7,763 bases of DNA from Hyphomicrobiaceae bacterium (GTDB lineage Bacteria > Pseudomonadota > Alphaproteobacteria > Rhizobiales > Hyphomicrobiaceae). This document shows, one piece after another, positions 1 to 6,305 of this stretch (position 1 is its first letter; each line of letters starts with the position of its first letter). Position numbers and translations under genes: made by a program. The notes under the pieces were generated by a model. That model did no database searches, was not told the DNA's origin, and was given only the letters and a program-made list of their open reading frames with translations. The DNA lies in the NCBI GenBank assembly GCA_021775715.1, contig JAJFHI010000237.1, forward strand, positions 1 to 7,763, given 5' to 3'.

Positions 1-637
1 TAAGCCGGCTCTCGTAAATTGCACTATGGGGTGAAGCGGCGATATTAATATTCTGGCGGAAATTCAACAACGCGTTAGCGACAAAGTTTGTCGCAATCGG
101 GCCCGGCTCGATCAACGATACATGAATGCCCGTGTTAGCAAGTTCCCAGCGCATCGAATCCGACAACGCTTCAAGTGCAAATTTCGACGCGCAGTATGCC
201 CCACGATAGGGCGCGGAAACCAAACCCAGGATTGACGAACATTGCACGATGCGCCCCTCACCCGCATCACGCATACCCGGGATAAAACGTCGGGTCAGTT
301 CGTGTGTGCCGATGAGGTTGATTTCGAATTGGTGACGTAAGAGATCAGCGGTGACATCCTCAACGGCGCCTACCTGGCCATAGGCCGCGTTATTGAACAA
401 CGCAAACAATTGCCCATCCGTGCGTGACAAAACCTCATCGGCACAGGCAGCAATTGACCCAGGGTCTGTCAGCTCCAGATGCAGCGCCTCTAACCCGTTC
501 TCTGTCTCGAGCCGCTCCAGATCCGCGGGTGTCCGCGCGGTCGCAAAAACACGCCAGCCCTCGGCTTTCATCAAACGCGCGCTGGCAAGCCCAATACCGG
601 ACGAGCAACCTGTTACCAAAATCGTTTTTCTCGCCAT
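1..637 (-). CDS. SDR family NAD(P)-dependent oxidoreductase, C-terminus off the window
   Basis: Translating the minus strand from the ATG at 637-635 gives an uninterrupted frame of 212 residues that runs off the left edge. It is a classical short-chain dehydrogenase/reductase: a Rossmann start with TGCSSGIG at residues 9-16, NNA at 82-84, Asn107 in the FEINLIG segment, catalytic Ser135, the YCASK motif with Tyr148 and Lys152, and the cofactor-loop EPG at 177-179. The full tetrad Asn-Ser-Tyr-Lys is present, so the enzyme should be active. Classical SDRs are about 250-290 residues, so roughly 40-80 residues are missing. The overall style (TGCSSGIG, NNAAYG, EPGPIATNF) resembles the 17-beta-hydroxysteroid-dehydrogenase-like group, but the substrate cannot be inferred. 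AGGAG at 654-650 lies 12 bases before the start, somewhat far. The gene is divergent from the LOV gene at 764 and may share its control region. Confidence 0.93.
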   Translation of the reverse strand, partial: MARKTILVTGCSSGIGLASARLMKAEGWRVFATARTPADLERLETENGLEALHLELTDPGSIAACADEVLSRTDGQLFALFNNAAYGQVGAVEDVTADLLRHQFEINLIGTHELTRRFIPGMRDAGEGRIVQCSSILGLVSAPYRGAYCASKFALEALSDSMRWELANTGIHVSLIEPGPIATNFVANALLNFRQNINIAASPHSAIYESRL

Positions 638-763
638 AAGTGACTATTGCTCCTGATCCAATTGGTGCTCAGCTTGCGTTGACAGTTGTGGCCAGCATTA
701 TTTGCCAAATATGCAACGGATTCGCTGGTAACTCCGAGCAAATACGCGATTGGAACAGGTCCG
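638..763. promoter_or_regulatory. divergent intergenic region between SDR and LOV genes
   Basis: These 126 bases separate two genes that point away from each other and must hold both promoters. TTGACA at 679-684 is a perfect -35 hexamer for the LOV direction, but no convincing -10 lies 16-18 bases after it. A TGG-N8-TTGC arrangement at 663-677 has the GG-to-GC spacing of a sigma-54 site, although other consensus positions do not match. The perfect 8-base palindrome CCAATTGG sits at 658-665, next to the SDR ribosome binding site. None of these is strong enough to name the promoter. They are candidates only. Confidence 0.35.
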
Positions 764-1306
764 ATGACCACCGATAACGAAAAATTCGAGATCGATTCCC
801 CCGCGCTTCAGCGTTTGTTTGCCAGCACCGAGGTGCCGTTGGCATTGACTTCTGCAGTGGTTAAAGACGCCCCACTGGTGATGGTCAACGATGCGTTTCT
901 CAAAATGACCGGCTACGACCGTGACGAAGTCATCGGTCGCAATTGCCGGTTCTTGCAGGGTCCGGGCACGGACCCGGATGCACGTCAGCGGCTAAAGCTG
1001 GCGATTGAGAATCATTCGGAGACGCTCATTCGCATTCGCAACTATCGCAAAGACGGCACACCGTTCGACAACTACGTTTTCCTGCGGCCAATATTTTCAA
1101 CAGACGGTCGGCTGATATACATCCTCGGCTCGCAATACGGATTCACTCTGGCTGAGAGAGTAGCCGATCCTTTGGAGCATGCGGACCTGCTTGAGGCCCA
1201 ACTTGAACAGTCGCAAGTCGAACTACGTGACGAGCAACTTTTGATGCCACACATAACGTCCTGTTCGTCAGCCGTAATGCGCGCGCTTGTCGACGGCGTC
1301 GCGTAA
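764..1306 (+). CDS. short LOV (PAS-family) blue-light photoreceptor protein
   Basis: The 180-residue protein has one LOV domain and no other recognisable domain. The signature GRNCRFLQG at residues 58-66 contains Cys61, the residue that forms the photo-adduct with flavin, plus Arg62 and Gln65. Asn93 (RNYRKDG), Asn103 (FDN) and Gln124 (LGSQ) match the polar residues that hold the isoalloxazine ring in known LOV domains, so FMN binding and photochemistry are expected. Residues about 137-160 form a charged helix that may act as a J-alpha or dimer helix. The size matches 'short LOV' proteins known from alphaproteobacteria and Pseudomonas, which lack an output domain. ATG 764 is preferred over the in-frame TTG at 686: the extra 26 residues do not look like LOV sequence and would overlap the likely promoter. 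The ribosome site is weak (GGA 752-754). The partner is unknown. The divergent SDR gene is a candidate target. Confidence 0.9.
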   Translation: MTTDNEKFEIDSPALQRLFASTEVPLALTSAVVKDAPLVMVNDAFLKMTGYDRDEVIGRNCRFLQGPGTDPDARQRLKLAIENHSETLIRIRNYRKDGTPFDNYVFLRPIFSTDGRLIYILGSQYGFTLAERVADPLEHADLLEAQLEQSQVELRDEQLLMPHITSCSSAVMRALVDGVA

Positions 1307-1334
1307 ACAGGTTTTATGATTTCTCGGAAAACAA

Positions 1335-1373
1335 AAAGCGCTCAAGGCCAAAGCCCAGAGCGCTTTCTTTATT
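1335..1373. terminator. bidirectional rho-independent terminator between LOV gene and mcd
   Basis: A perfect 9-base inverted repeat, AAAGCGCTC at 1335-1343 and GAGCGCTTT at 1358-1366, encloses a 14-base loop that itself holds GGC/GCC (1346-1348 and 1353-1355). On the plus strand it is followed by CTTTATT; on the minus strand it is followed by TTGTTTT. It lies 28 bases after the LOV stop and 37 bases past the mcd stop, between two convergent genes, so it can end both transcripts. Confidence 0.85.
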
Positions 1374-1409
1374 GCATCGCGTAGACGTCAGCGCGCCATG
1401 CTGTAGCGC

Positions 1410-3089
1410 TTAACTCTTGGTCTCAAGAAGGCGGCGCGAGACGACCTGCGCCTGAATTTCACCGGCACCTTCGAAGATATTAAGAATGCGCGCATCCTGC
1501 AAAACGCGTGAAATTGGATATTCAAGCGCGAAGCCATTGCCGCCGTGGATTTGCAGTGCGTTGTCGGCGTTTGCCCAGGCGACACGTGCACCCAACAATT
1601 TCGCCAAACCCGCTTCCAGGTCGCAGCGGCGACCTTCGTCTTTCTCGCGGGCTGCAAAATACGTCAACTGACGCACGATCATCGTCTCAACTGCCATCAT
1701 CACGACTTTGTTGGAGACGCGTGGGAACGAATAAATCGGCTTGCCAAATTGATTGCGATCAAGCGCATATTTCAATGCCAGATCCATTGCACACTGGGCC
1801 ACACCAACAGCGCGTGCGGCCGTCTGGATGCGGGCACCCTCGAATGTCGCCATCAATTGTTTAAAGCCCTGGCCTTCTTCGCCACCCAACAGATTAGCGG
1901 CAGGGACAGCATAGTTGTCGAAAGAGATTTCGTATTCTTTCATGCCGCGATAACCGAGCACCTCAATCTCACCACCGGTCATGCCTTCTGCCGGGAATGG
2001 ATTCTCGTCGCTGCCACGGCCTTTCTCGGCGAGCAGCATCGACAGGCCTTTATAGCCCTTTTCGTCGGGGTTCGTGCGCACCAGAACTGTCATCAGGTCG
2101 GCCCGGACCGGGTGCGTAATCCAGGTTTTCTGACCCGTGATTTCGTAGACGTCGCCATCTTTCACAGCGCGCGTTTTTAGCGAGGCAAGGTCTGAGCCTG
2201 TGTTGGGCTCTGTGAATACGGCTGTCGGCAAAATCTCACCCGCCGAGATCTTTGGCAGAAATTTTTCTTTCTGCTCTTGCGTGCCGTTGTGGAGGATCAA
2301 TTCGCCAGCAATCTCTGCGCGGGTGCCAAGCGAGCCAACACCGATATAGCCACGCGACAACTCTTCGGAAACAACGCACATGGCTTCTTTACCAAGCCCC
2401 AGACCACCAAACTCTTCGGGGATCGTCAGACCAAATACGCCAAGTTCAGAAACTTTGCCGATCAGTTCCAGCGGGATGTATTCATTCTTGAGATGCCACT
2501 CGTGTGCATATGGCACGACTTCAGCTTCTGAGAAGCGGCGCATCTGCTCATGCATTTCAGAGTGCATGTCGTCGAGGCCAGAATCACCAAACGTCGTCGC
2601 GCCAGGTTGATTCTTGATTAACTCGGCCAACTGGTTCTTCACACTCTGCGAACCGCCATCGGCAACGAGATCTTCCGTTGCATCCTCAAAGCGGCGGATG
2701 TCTGATTTGGAAATTCCAAGATCAGCAGCGCGAACAACTTCGCCCTGGTTCATTGAAATACCACCAGCGATCTGTGCGCAATATTCTGAAAACGCTGCTG
2801 CAAGGATCAGTTGTTCGAACGCGCCAAAGCGATCTTCTTCTTTGAGGTGTGTTGCCCAGCTCTGCATCTGACGCAAACCCTCTATCGTAGTCGCGAGCCA
2901 TGCCAGACCGTGCGTTGAATGCTGGACCTCTTCATGGTGGCCTGCCTCCTGAACGATAATCCGGACACCGGCTTTGCCCGCTGCGAGCACACGATCGGCC
3001 TCGCCAAGGGCGGCCGCTGTCCGCTTCAGAAGATCGTCGGGCCCGTCGGAAAGAATGTCCGAAGTCACGTTCGCTGCGGCGATGCTCAT
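1410..3089 (-). CDS. mcd: (2S)-methylsuccinyl-CoA dehydrogenase, ethylmalonyl-CoA pathway
   Basis: This 559-residue flavoprotein of the acyl-CoA dehydrogenase family most likely oxidises (2S)-methylsuccinyl-CoA to mesaconyl-CoA, passing electrons through electron-transfer flavoprotein. About 170 residues precede the dehydrogenase core (for example VQHSTHGLAW near 55-64). Such an N-terminal extension is typical of Mcd and absent from ordinary acyl-CoA dehydrogenases of about 380-400 residues. The core then follows: an N-terminal helical domain about 172-285, the beta domain with the family signature FTEPNTGSD at 292-300 and GQKTWIT at 319-325, and the C-terminal helical domain with RNQFGKPI at 445-452, QIHGGNGF at 513-520 and FEGAGEIQ at 539-546. 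Glu540 occupies the position of the catalytic base. The start is supported by AGGAGA at 3104-3099, nine bases upstream. The ccr fragment nearby supports Mcd over a general acyl-CoA dehydrogenase. The gene stands alone, ending at a terminator. Confidence 0.9.
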   Translation of the reverse strand: MSIAAANVTSDILSDGPDDLLKRTAAALGEADRVLAAGKAGVRIIVQEAGHHEEVQHSTHGLAWLATTIEGLRQMQSWATHLKEEDRFGAFEQLILAAAFSEYCAQIAGGISMNQGEVVRAADLGISKSDIRRFEDATEDLVADGGSQSVKNQLAELIKNQPGATTFGDSGLDDMHSEMHEQMRRFSEAEVVPYAHEWHLKNEYIPLELIGKVSELGVFGLTIPEEFGGLGLGKEAMCVVSEELSRGYIGVGSLGTRAEIAGELILHNGTQEQKEKFLPKISAGEILPTAVFTEPNTGSDLASLKTRAVKDGDVYEITGQKTWITHPVRADLMTVLVRTNPDEKGYKGLSMLLAEKGRGSDENPFPAEGMTGGEIEVLGYRGMKEYEISFDNYAVPAANLLGGEEGQGFKQLMATFEGARIQTAARAVGVAQCAMDLALKYALDRNQFGKPIYSFPRVSNKVVMMAVETMIVRQLTYFAAREKDEGRRCDLEAGLAKLLGARVAWANADNALQIHGGNGFALEYPISRVLQDARILNIFEGAGEIQAQVVSRRLLETKS

Positions 3090-3203
3090 CGCTGTCTGTC
3101 TCCTAATCGTATGGCTGGGCGTTCAATTTGTCGTATCTAGCCGCTGGCCGATGGACCTGTGGACTAAACAGTACGTATTTGACCGCAGAATAGTTGTCTG
3201 ATC

Positions 3204-3220
3204 TGGCAACGCAATTGCCA
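3204..3220. repeat. inverted repeat TGGCAA-N5-TTGCCA upstream of mcd
   Basis: The arms at 3204-3209 and 3215-3220 are perfect complements with a 5-base centre, CGCAA. It is not followed by a T-run in either direction, so a transcription-factor operator is likelier than a terminator. It overlaps the weak -35 candidate for mcd. Confidence 0.45.
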
Positions 3221-3256
3221 TTTCCCAGAATACTTTGCACGACATTATTCAAGGCA

Positions 3257-3276
3257 GTCACAGGAATCCTGCTGAC
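3257..3276. repeat. imperfect palindrome upstream of mcd, downstream of the HhH gene
   Basis: The core CAGGA-A-TCCTG at 3261-3271 is a perfect odd-centred palindrome, flanked by GTCA at 3257-3260 and TGAC at 3273-3276 with one extra C at 3272. It begins about 20 bases past the stop of the large HhH gene. No T-run follows on the minus strand, so it is either a weak terminator or RNA-end hairpin for that gene, or an operator for mcd. Its centre is 54 bases from the centre of the other inverted repeat, close to five helical turns. Confidence 0.4.
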
Positions 3277-3295
3277 AAAGAGCGAGCACTTGCAA

Positions 3296-5953
3296 TCATT
3301 CGCCCGTCAAAGCCCGGAAAAAGCGGCTTAACGGCGTTTTTGGCTTAGGCGCGAGTGCGCCAGCCTCCTCGCCAGAGACAGCTTGCGGAACCACTTCCGG
3401 CGGCTCATCTCTGTGCGGTGTGTTGTCACCCGTGCGAACAATCTCAACGCTGGCCTCTTGCACATCGCCGCGATACGCCGCGTGTTGGGCCCGGTCTGGA
3501 TCGCCGGGCAGAGGTGTTCCTGGCAAATCATCAACGGCCTCAGCCACAAAATCAGGCTGCATGAAAACCGGGGCAAACCGTGGTGGCTCGATCAAGTCAT
3601 CGCCTTCAAGCCCGTCGGTTTCCGCCTGAAAGAACGCGGGCTCGTCCACATCAAGCCTTACGATCTCAACATTGGCTTCGACCGGGCCTGTATGTCCCAG
3701 GCTATCTTCAACGAACTCGCGGAAATCCGGTGCCCGCAATGTTGGATCTTCAAAAATCGATTGACTGTCTGCAGTCTGGTGCCAATTCGCGCCATTACCT
3801 GGAGACGCAAAGGCTTCAGGTTCGTTAATTCCGGTGCCGGGCATATCGGCTGGGTCGCTGGCTACGTCCTCCGCCAATGAGCGCGCCATGATTTTACCAG
3901 GCAGAGGTGGCGGCGGCACAAGCGGCGCCTGCCGCGTGATGGGTAGGTCGTTCATCTGACGCATGGCGTCAGCTAGAAGAGGAAGAGGCACATGTGCTGG
4001 GCGGGCGCCGGCGAGGTCCTTATCATGGCCGGGAGCTATGCCAACATCAGGAGCATTGGCAGTCAGACGCAGTTCATCAACCGTGAAGTCCCCTTTCGCC
4101 GAAGCGTCTTCCTGTTGCGCACCGTCGGCGCCACCGGCTATCGTCTCTTCACGCGCAGATTCTGCATCGGCTTCGTCCACCGTTTCGACTGTTTCAGGTC
4201 GAAGACCACCATCACCGAAAATCGAACTTGGTTTCGAGATGTCGCTATCGCCATCCGTTGACTTGTCTTCAGAATTTGGCTCTTCAATCCGCGTCGTCTC
4301 CACCAAGCGAAGATGCGGTGCCACATCGGTTTCCGTCAGAACGGTGCGGGTATGGAGATGTTGTAGTGCATCACGAGTTGGCTCAACAGCAACAGGCTCT
4401 GCCGCCGCAATGACCTCGGTATTGCTCGCGGGCTCAATCAAAACTGGCGCATTAATGAGTTCCGTCAGGCGCGCGGCGAATTCTTTGTCCTGCGTGGGTT
4501 GCAACCGCGAGGGCTGTGCCAAGTTGACAAATTCACCTCGACGCTGGTCCTCGAGATAGCGTGTCGTCTTACCTCTTGCTAGAACGGTGGCCTGCTCGAT
4601 CCAAGACGAACGCGCCAGCTGCTGGCGGACATCGAGATAGGTTTCCAGGGCCCCAAACTGAGCTGTGGTCAATCTCGACAATTGCGATAATGTTCTGATA
4701 CCGAGTTTGCTCAACTGACGAACGTAGACGGGCGACATGCCCTTAATTGCCATCAAACCTTCAGCCATCTCTGGCATAGGTTTGGCAATCACATCTGGAT
4801 CGGGCGCAACTTCTGGCACCTCCTCATCTTGGCGATCACCGGCAGCATTGGAAGTCCGGTCTTCCACGCCTGCTGAGACGACAAGCTCGAGCAATAGATC
4901 AATGGTCTCTGCCGGTGTCGTCGCTTCAGACAACGCGGCAACACCTGCCTCAATTTCATCTGTTGCTTCGCAGGCGGCGGCGGACGCATCTGTACTTTCC
5001 GCAATTATTTCCTGCTCAGAAACCTGAGCAGCCTTGCGTGCTGCCAGCACTGCGGCCTGTTCAATCCAGTTTTGCTGACTGATTGCAACGCCAAGCCCAA
5101 GTGCAGCGCGAATCGTCCGCACGTCCGCTGTTGTCCAATTAGAAATCTGTTCAAAGCGCGCAACACCAAGCCCTAGCAACTGTGTGGCCTGAGCTGATGT
5201 GATACCGCGGATCGCAGTCAGATCGTCCGGAACATCAAGTTGGGTGTCAGATTTCGTCGTTGACTGTCGCACTTCTGGAGGTGCCGTTTTAATCGTCAGA
5301 ACCGGACCGATATGTTGATTAAGGACCGTGCGAAGATCCTGGCGAACAATACTGTCGGCCACACCCAGCTCTTCGTCTAACTCGTCATGCCCGGTGAACT
5401 CATCCTCAAGACCCGACTCAGGCGTTGGATCAGCCGATGCGGGCTCTGACACACCAAAGTCTATGCCAGCCGAATGATCATCTTGCAGGGACTGCAAAGC
5501 GCTCGACGCGGCAACATCGGACGTTGGGTGGATCTGTGTATCCGCATCTTCCGCAACTTCTGAGGGCGCGGGCAGATTAATGGACGGTACCAACTCCGAT
5601 CTCGGCGGTACAGTCGGTGCCGACGCTTCATCAGCACCGCCCACTTCGCCGGGACTCTCACATGAAGGGACGACCGCCGGTATCGAATGCAGGTCGCGCA
5701 GCAACACGATTGCTTCGTCAATCCGTCTGTAGGCTTGAAAAATCCGATCGTCGCTGAGTGCAGCAAGCACAGTCTCGCGGCGCAAGCCCACCGAAGCGTC
5801 CAATGCATTTTCTCCAGACGCTGCAATTTGTGCGTCCAGAGCCGTCAAGGATTCCCAGTAGCGGTTGCCCTTGAGTAGCCCCTCAAGGTGCTGCCGCTCT
5901 CGCTGCAAAGCCGCCAACTGATTTACCAGATCCGCCAAACCCACTCGTCCCAT
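3296..5953 (-). CDS. large acidic protein with two helix-hairpin-helix-like modules, function unknown
   Basis: The 885-residue product matches no protein I can name. Residues 1-90 are predicted helical with charged heptad-like stretches. About 95-240 is acidic and low in complexity. A first 64-residue module at about 243-306 (DDLTAIRG to AVLAAR) and a second at about 398-461 (EGLMAIKG to TVLARG) align without gaps at 22 of 64 identical positions. Both resemble the HhH-like module found at the C-terminus of alphaproteobacterial NuoE and some L21 proteins. The rest is acidic and proline-rich (VPPPPLPG near 679-686), with EA[NS]VEIVR occurring twice (759-766 and 833-840) and a basic tail PLSRFFRALTG at the very end. 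No signal peptide or membrane segment is seen. ATG 5953 is taken as start; TTG 5959 would add two residues. Neither has a clear ribosome site. It may be a scaffold or nucleic-acid-associated adaptor, but this is a guess. The reading frame is certain, the role is not. Confidence 0.85.
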   Translation of the reverse strand: MGRVGLADLVNQLAALQRERQHLEGLLKGNRYWESLTALDAQIAASGENALDASVGLRRETVLAALSDDRIFQAYRRIDEAIVLLRDLHSIPAVVPSCESPGEVGGADEASAPTVPPRSELVPSINLPAPSEVAEDADTQIHPTSDVAASSALQSLQDDHSAGIDFGVSEPASADPTPESGLEDEFTGHDELDEELGVADSIVRQDLRTVLNQHIGPVLTIKTAPPEVRQSTTKSDTQLDVPDDLTAIRGITSAQATQLLGLGVARFEQISNWTTADVRTIRAALGLGVAISQQNWIEQAAVLAARKAAQVSEQEIIAESTDASAAACEATDEIEAGVAALSEATTPAETIDLLLELVVSAGVEDRTSNAAGDRQDEEVPEVAPDPDVIAKPMPEMAEGLMAIKGMSPVYVRQLSKLGIRTLSQLSRLTTAQFGALETYLDVRQQLARSSWIEQATVLARGKTTRYLEDQRRGEFVNLAQPSRLQPTQDKEFAARLTELINAPVLIEPASNTEVIAAAEPVAVEPTRDALQHLHTRTVLTETDVAPHLRLVETTRIEEPNSEDKSTDGDSDISKPSSIFGDGGLRPETVETVDEADAESAREETIAGGADGAQQEDASAKGDFTVDELRLTANAPDVGIAPGHDKDLAGARPAHVPLPLLADAMRQMNDLPITRQAPLVPPPPLPGKIMARSLAEDVASDPADMPGTGINEPEAFASPGNGANWHQTADSQSIFEDPTLRAPDFREFVEDSLGHTGPVEANVEIVRLDVDEPAFFQAETDGLEGDDLIEPPRFAPVFMQPDFVAEAVDDLPGTPLPGDPDRAQHAAYRGDVQEASVEIVRTGDNTPHRDEPPEVVPQAVSGEEAGALAPKPKTPLSRFFRALTGE
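3434..3463 (-). repeat. second copy of the EA[NS]VEIVR protein motif
   Basis: This segment encodes V-Q-E-A-S-V-E-I-V-R (residues 831-840, ATG numbering) of the large HhH protein. It shares eight of nine residues of the EA[NS]VEIVR core-plus-V with the copy at 3656-3682, 74 residues earlier. Both copies follow a glycine three or four residues before and lie in otherwise unstructured sequence, as a repeated short linear motif would. Confidence 0.6.
3656..3682 (-). repeat. first copy of the EA[NS]VEIVR protein motif
   Basis: This segment encodes V-E-A-N-V-E-I-V-R (residues 758-766, ATG numbering) of the large HhH protein. The codons differ from those of the copy at 3434-3463 at several positions, so the protein motif has been kept while the DNA has drifted. 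That argues against a recent duplication. Confidence 0.6.
4568..4762 (-). other. HhH-like module 2 of the large protein
   Basis: Encodes residues about 398-461: L-x-A-I-K-G-M at the hairpin position, LGIRTLSQLSRLT in the second helix region and SSWIEQATVLA at the end. The pattern I-x-G...L...LGI...L-S...W-I-x-Q-A matches the family module, whose usual hairpin is GVGP. Here the second glycine is replaced (GMSP). Confidence 0.6.
5036..5227 (-). other. HhH-like module 1 of the large protein
   Basis: Encodes residues about 243-306: DDLTAIRGITS at the hairpin, LGVARFEQISNWT next and QNWIEQAAVLAA at the end. This copy is the closer of the two to the NuoE-tail type (DDL start, F-x-Q-I-x-x-W middle, W-x-x-Q-A end). 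The hairpin second glycine is lost (GITS). Confidence 0.65.
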
Positions 5954-6305
5954 TACCAACGGCTTACGAACTATAAAGGATCGTATCTTTCGATTTCCCT
6001 ATCTGAGCACCAATCTGGCGCGGCGCCTTACCGCATTTGCCAGAGTATTCGAAAAAGACTTGTCATCCGCTGTTGCCTCGATCTTATGTCCGACACACCG
6101 AAATTCCAAAATTGAGCCGTCTTGGACGTTAGCTTAGCTCCACCCGGTGTCGTTGGCTTGTGCGATTCAACCCGATATCACCGCAAAATTGCCGGATTGA
6201 GACCGTTTGACCACAACTATGGTGAACACGCCCTCAAGTCGCTAGACCTCGATCTGCCCGGCGTCTATTTTGCCCTACCAAATCACAGAATGCGAGTAAT
6301 CTTGA
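5954..6305. promoter_or_regulatory. divergent intergenic region between the HhH gene and the YihY gene
   Basis: I see no credible gene in this stretch of about 350 bases. For the plus direction, TAGACC at 6243-6248 and TATTTT at 6266-6271 are 17 bases apart (4/6 matches each) and would give a leader of about 28 bases to the YihY start. For the minus direction, TATAGT at 5975-5970 is a 5/6 match to a -10 box but has no good -35, and it lies so close to the HhH start that the transcript would be nearly leaderless. No strong inverted repeat, tRNA or riboswitch was recognised. Confidence 0.35.

Larger units (their letters stand above)
3090..3295 (-). promoter_or_regulatory. mcd: mcd upstream region with Shine-Dalgarno, inverted repeats and a weak promoter candidate
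   Basis: No gene is seen in these 206 bases. Reading toward mcd: an imperfect palindrome at 3257-3276, TACTTTGCAC at 3231-3240, a TGGCAA/TTGCCA inverted repeat at 3204-3220, a weak -35/-10 pair (TTGCGT at 3214-3209 and TATTCT at 3192-3187, 16-base spacer), and the ribosome site AGGAGA at 3104-3099. The ribosome site is clear. The promoter is weak, matching 3/6 and 4/6 of the sigma-70 consensus. If that pair is right, the leader is roughly 90 bases and the TGGCAA repeat overlaps the -35 box, as a repressor site would. Confidence 0.45.

Noticed and set aside
393..656. Plus-strand open frames inside the SDR gene
   Set aside because: They lie antisense to a frame carrying every SDR motif, have Ser/Arg-rich translations typical of antisense reading, and show no domain.
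686..763. Upstream TTG start that would lengthen the LOV protein to 206 residues
   Set aside because: The start codon is TTG, the added 26 residues show no LOV features, and they would run through the likely promoter. ATG 764 is better.
1545..2180. 211-residue plus-strand open frame antisense to mcd
   Set aside because: It mirrors the conserved mcd coding region. The translation has no recognisable motif and no ribosome site.
3963..4559. 198-residue plus-strand open frame antisense to the large HhH gene
   Set aside because: Its composition is Ser/Ala/Arg-biased as expected from the opposite strand of acidic low-complexity coding DNA. The minus frame is 885 residues long and has repeated modules.
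6121..6305. Possible tRNA or small RNA in the gap before the YihY gene
   Set aside because: A GATTCAACC stretch recalls a T-loop, but no matching acceptor or anticodon stem was found, and no terminator follows.
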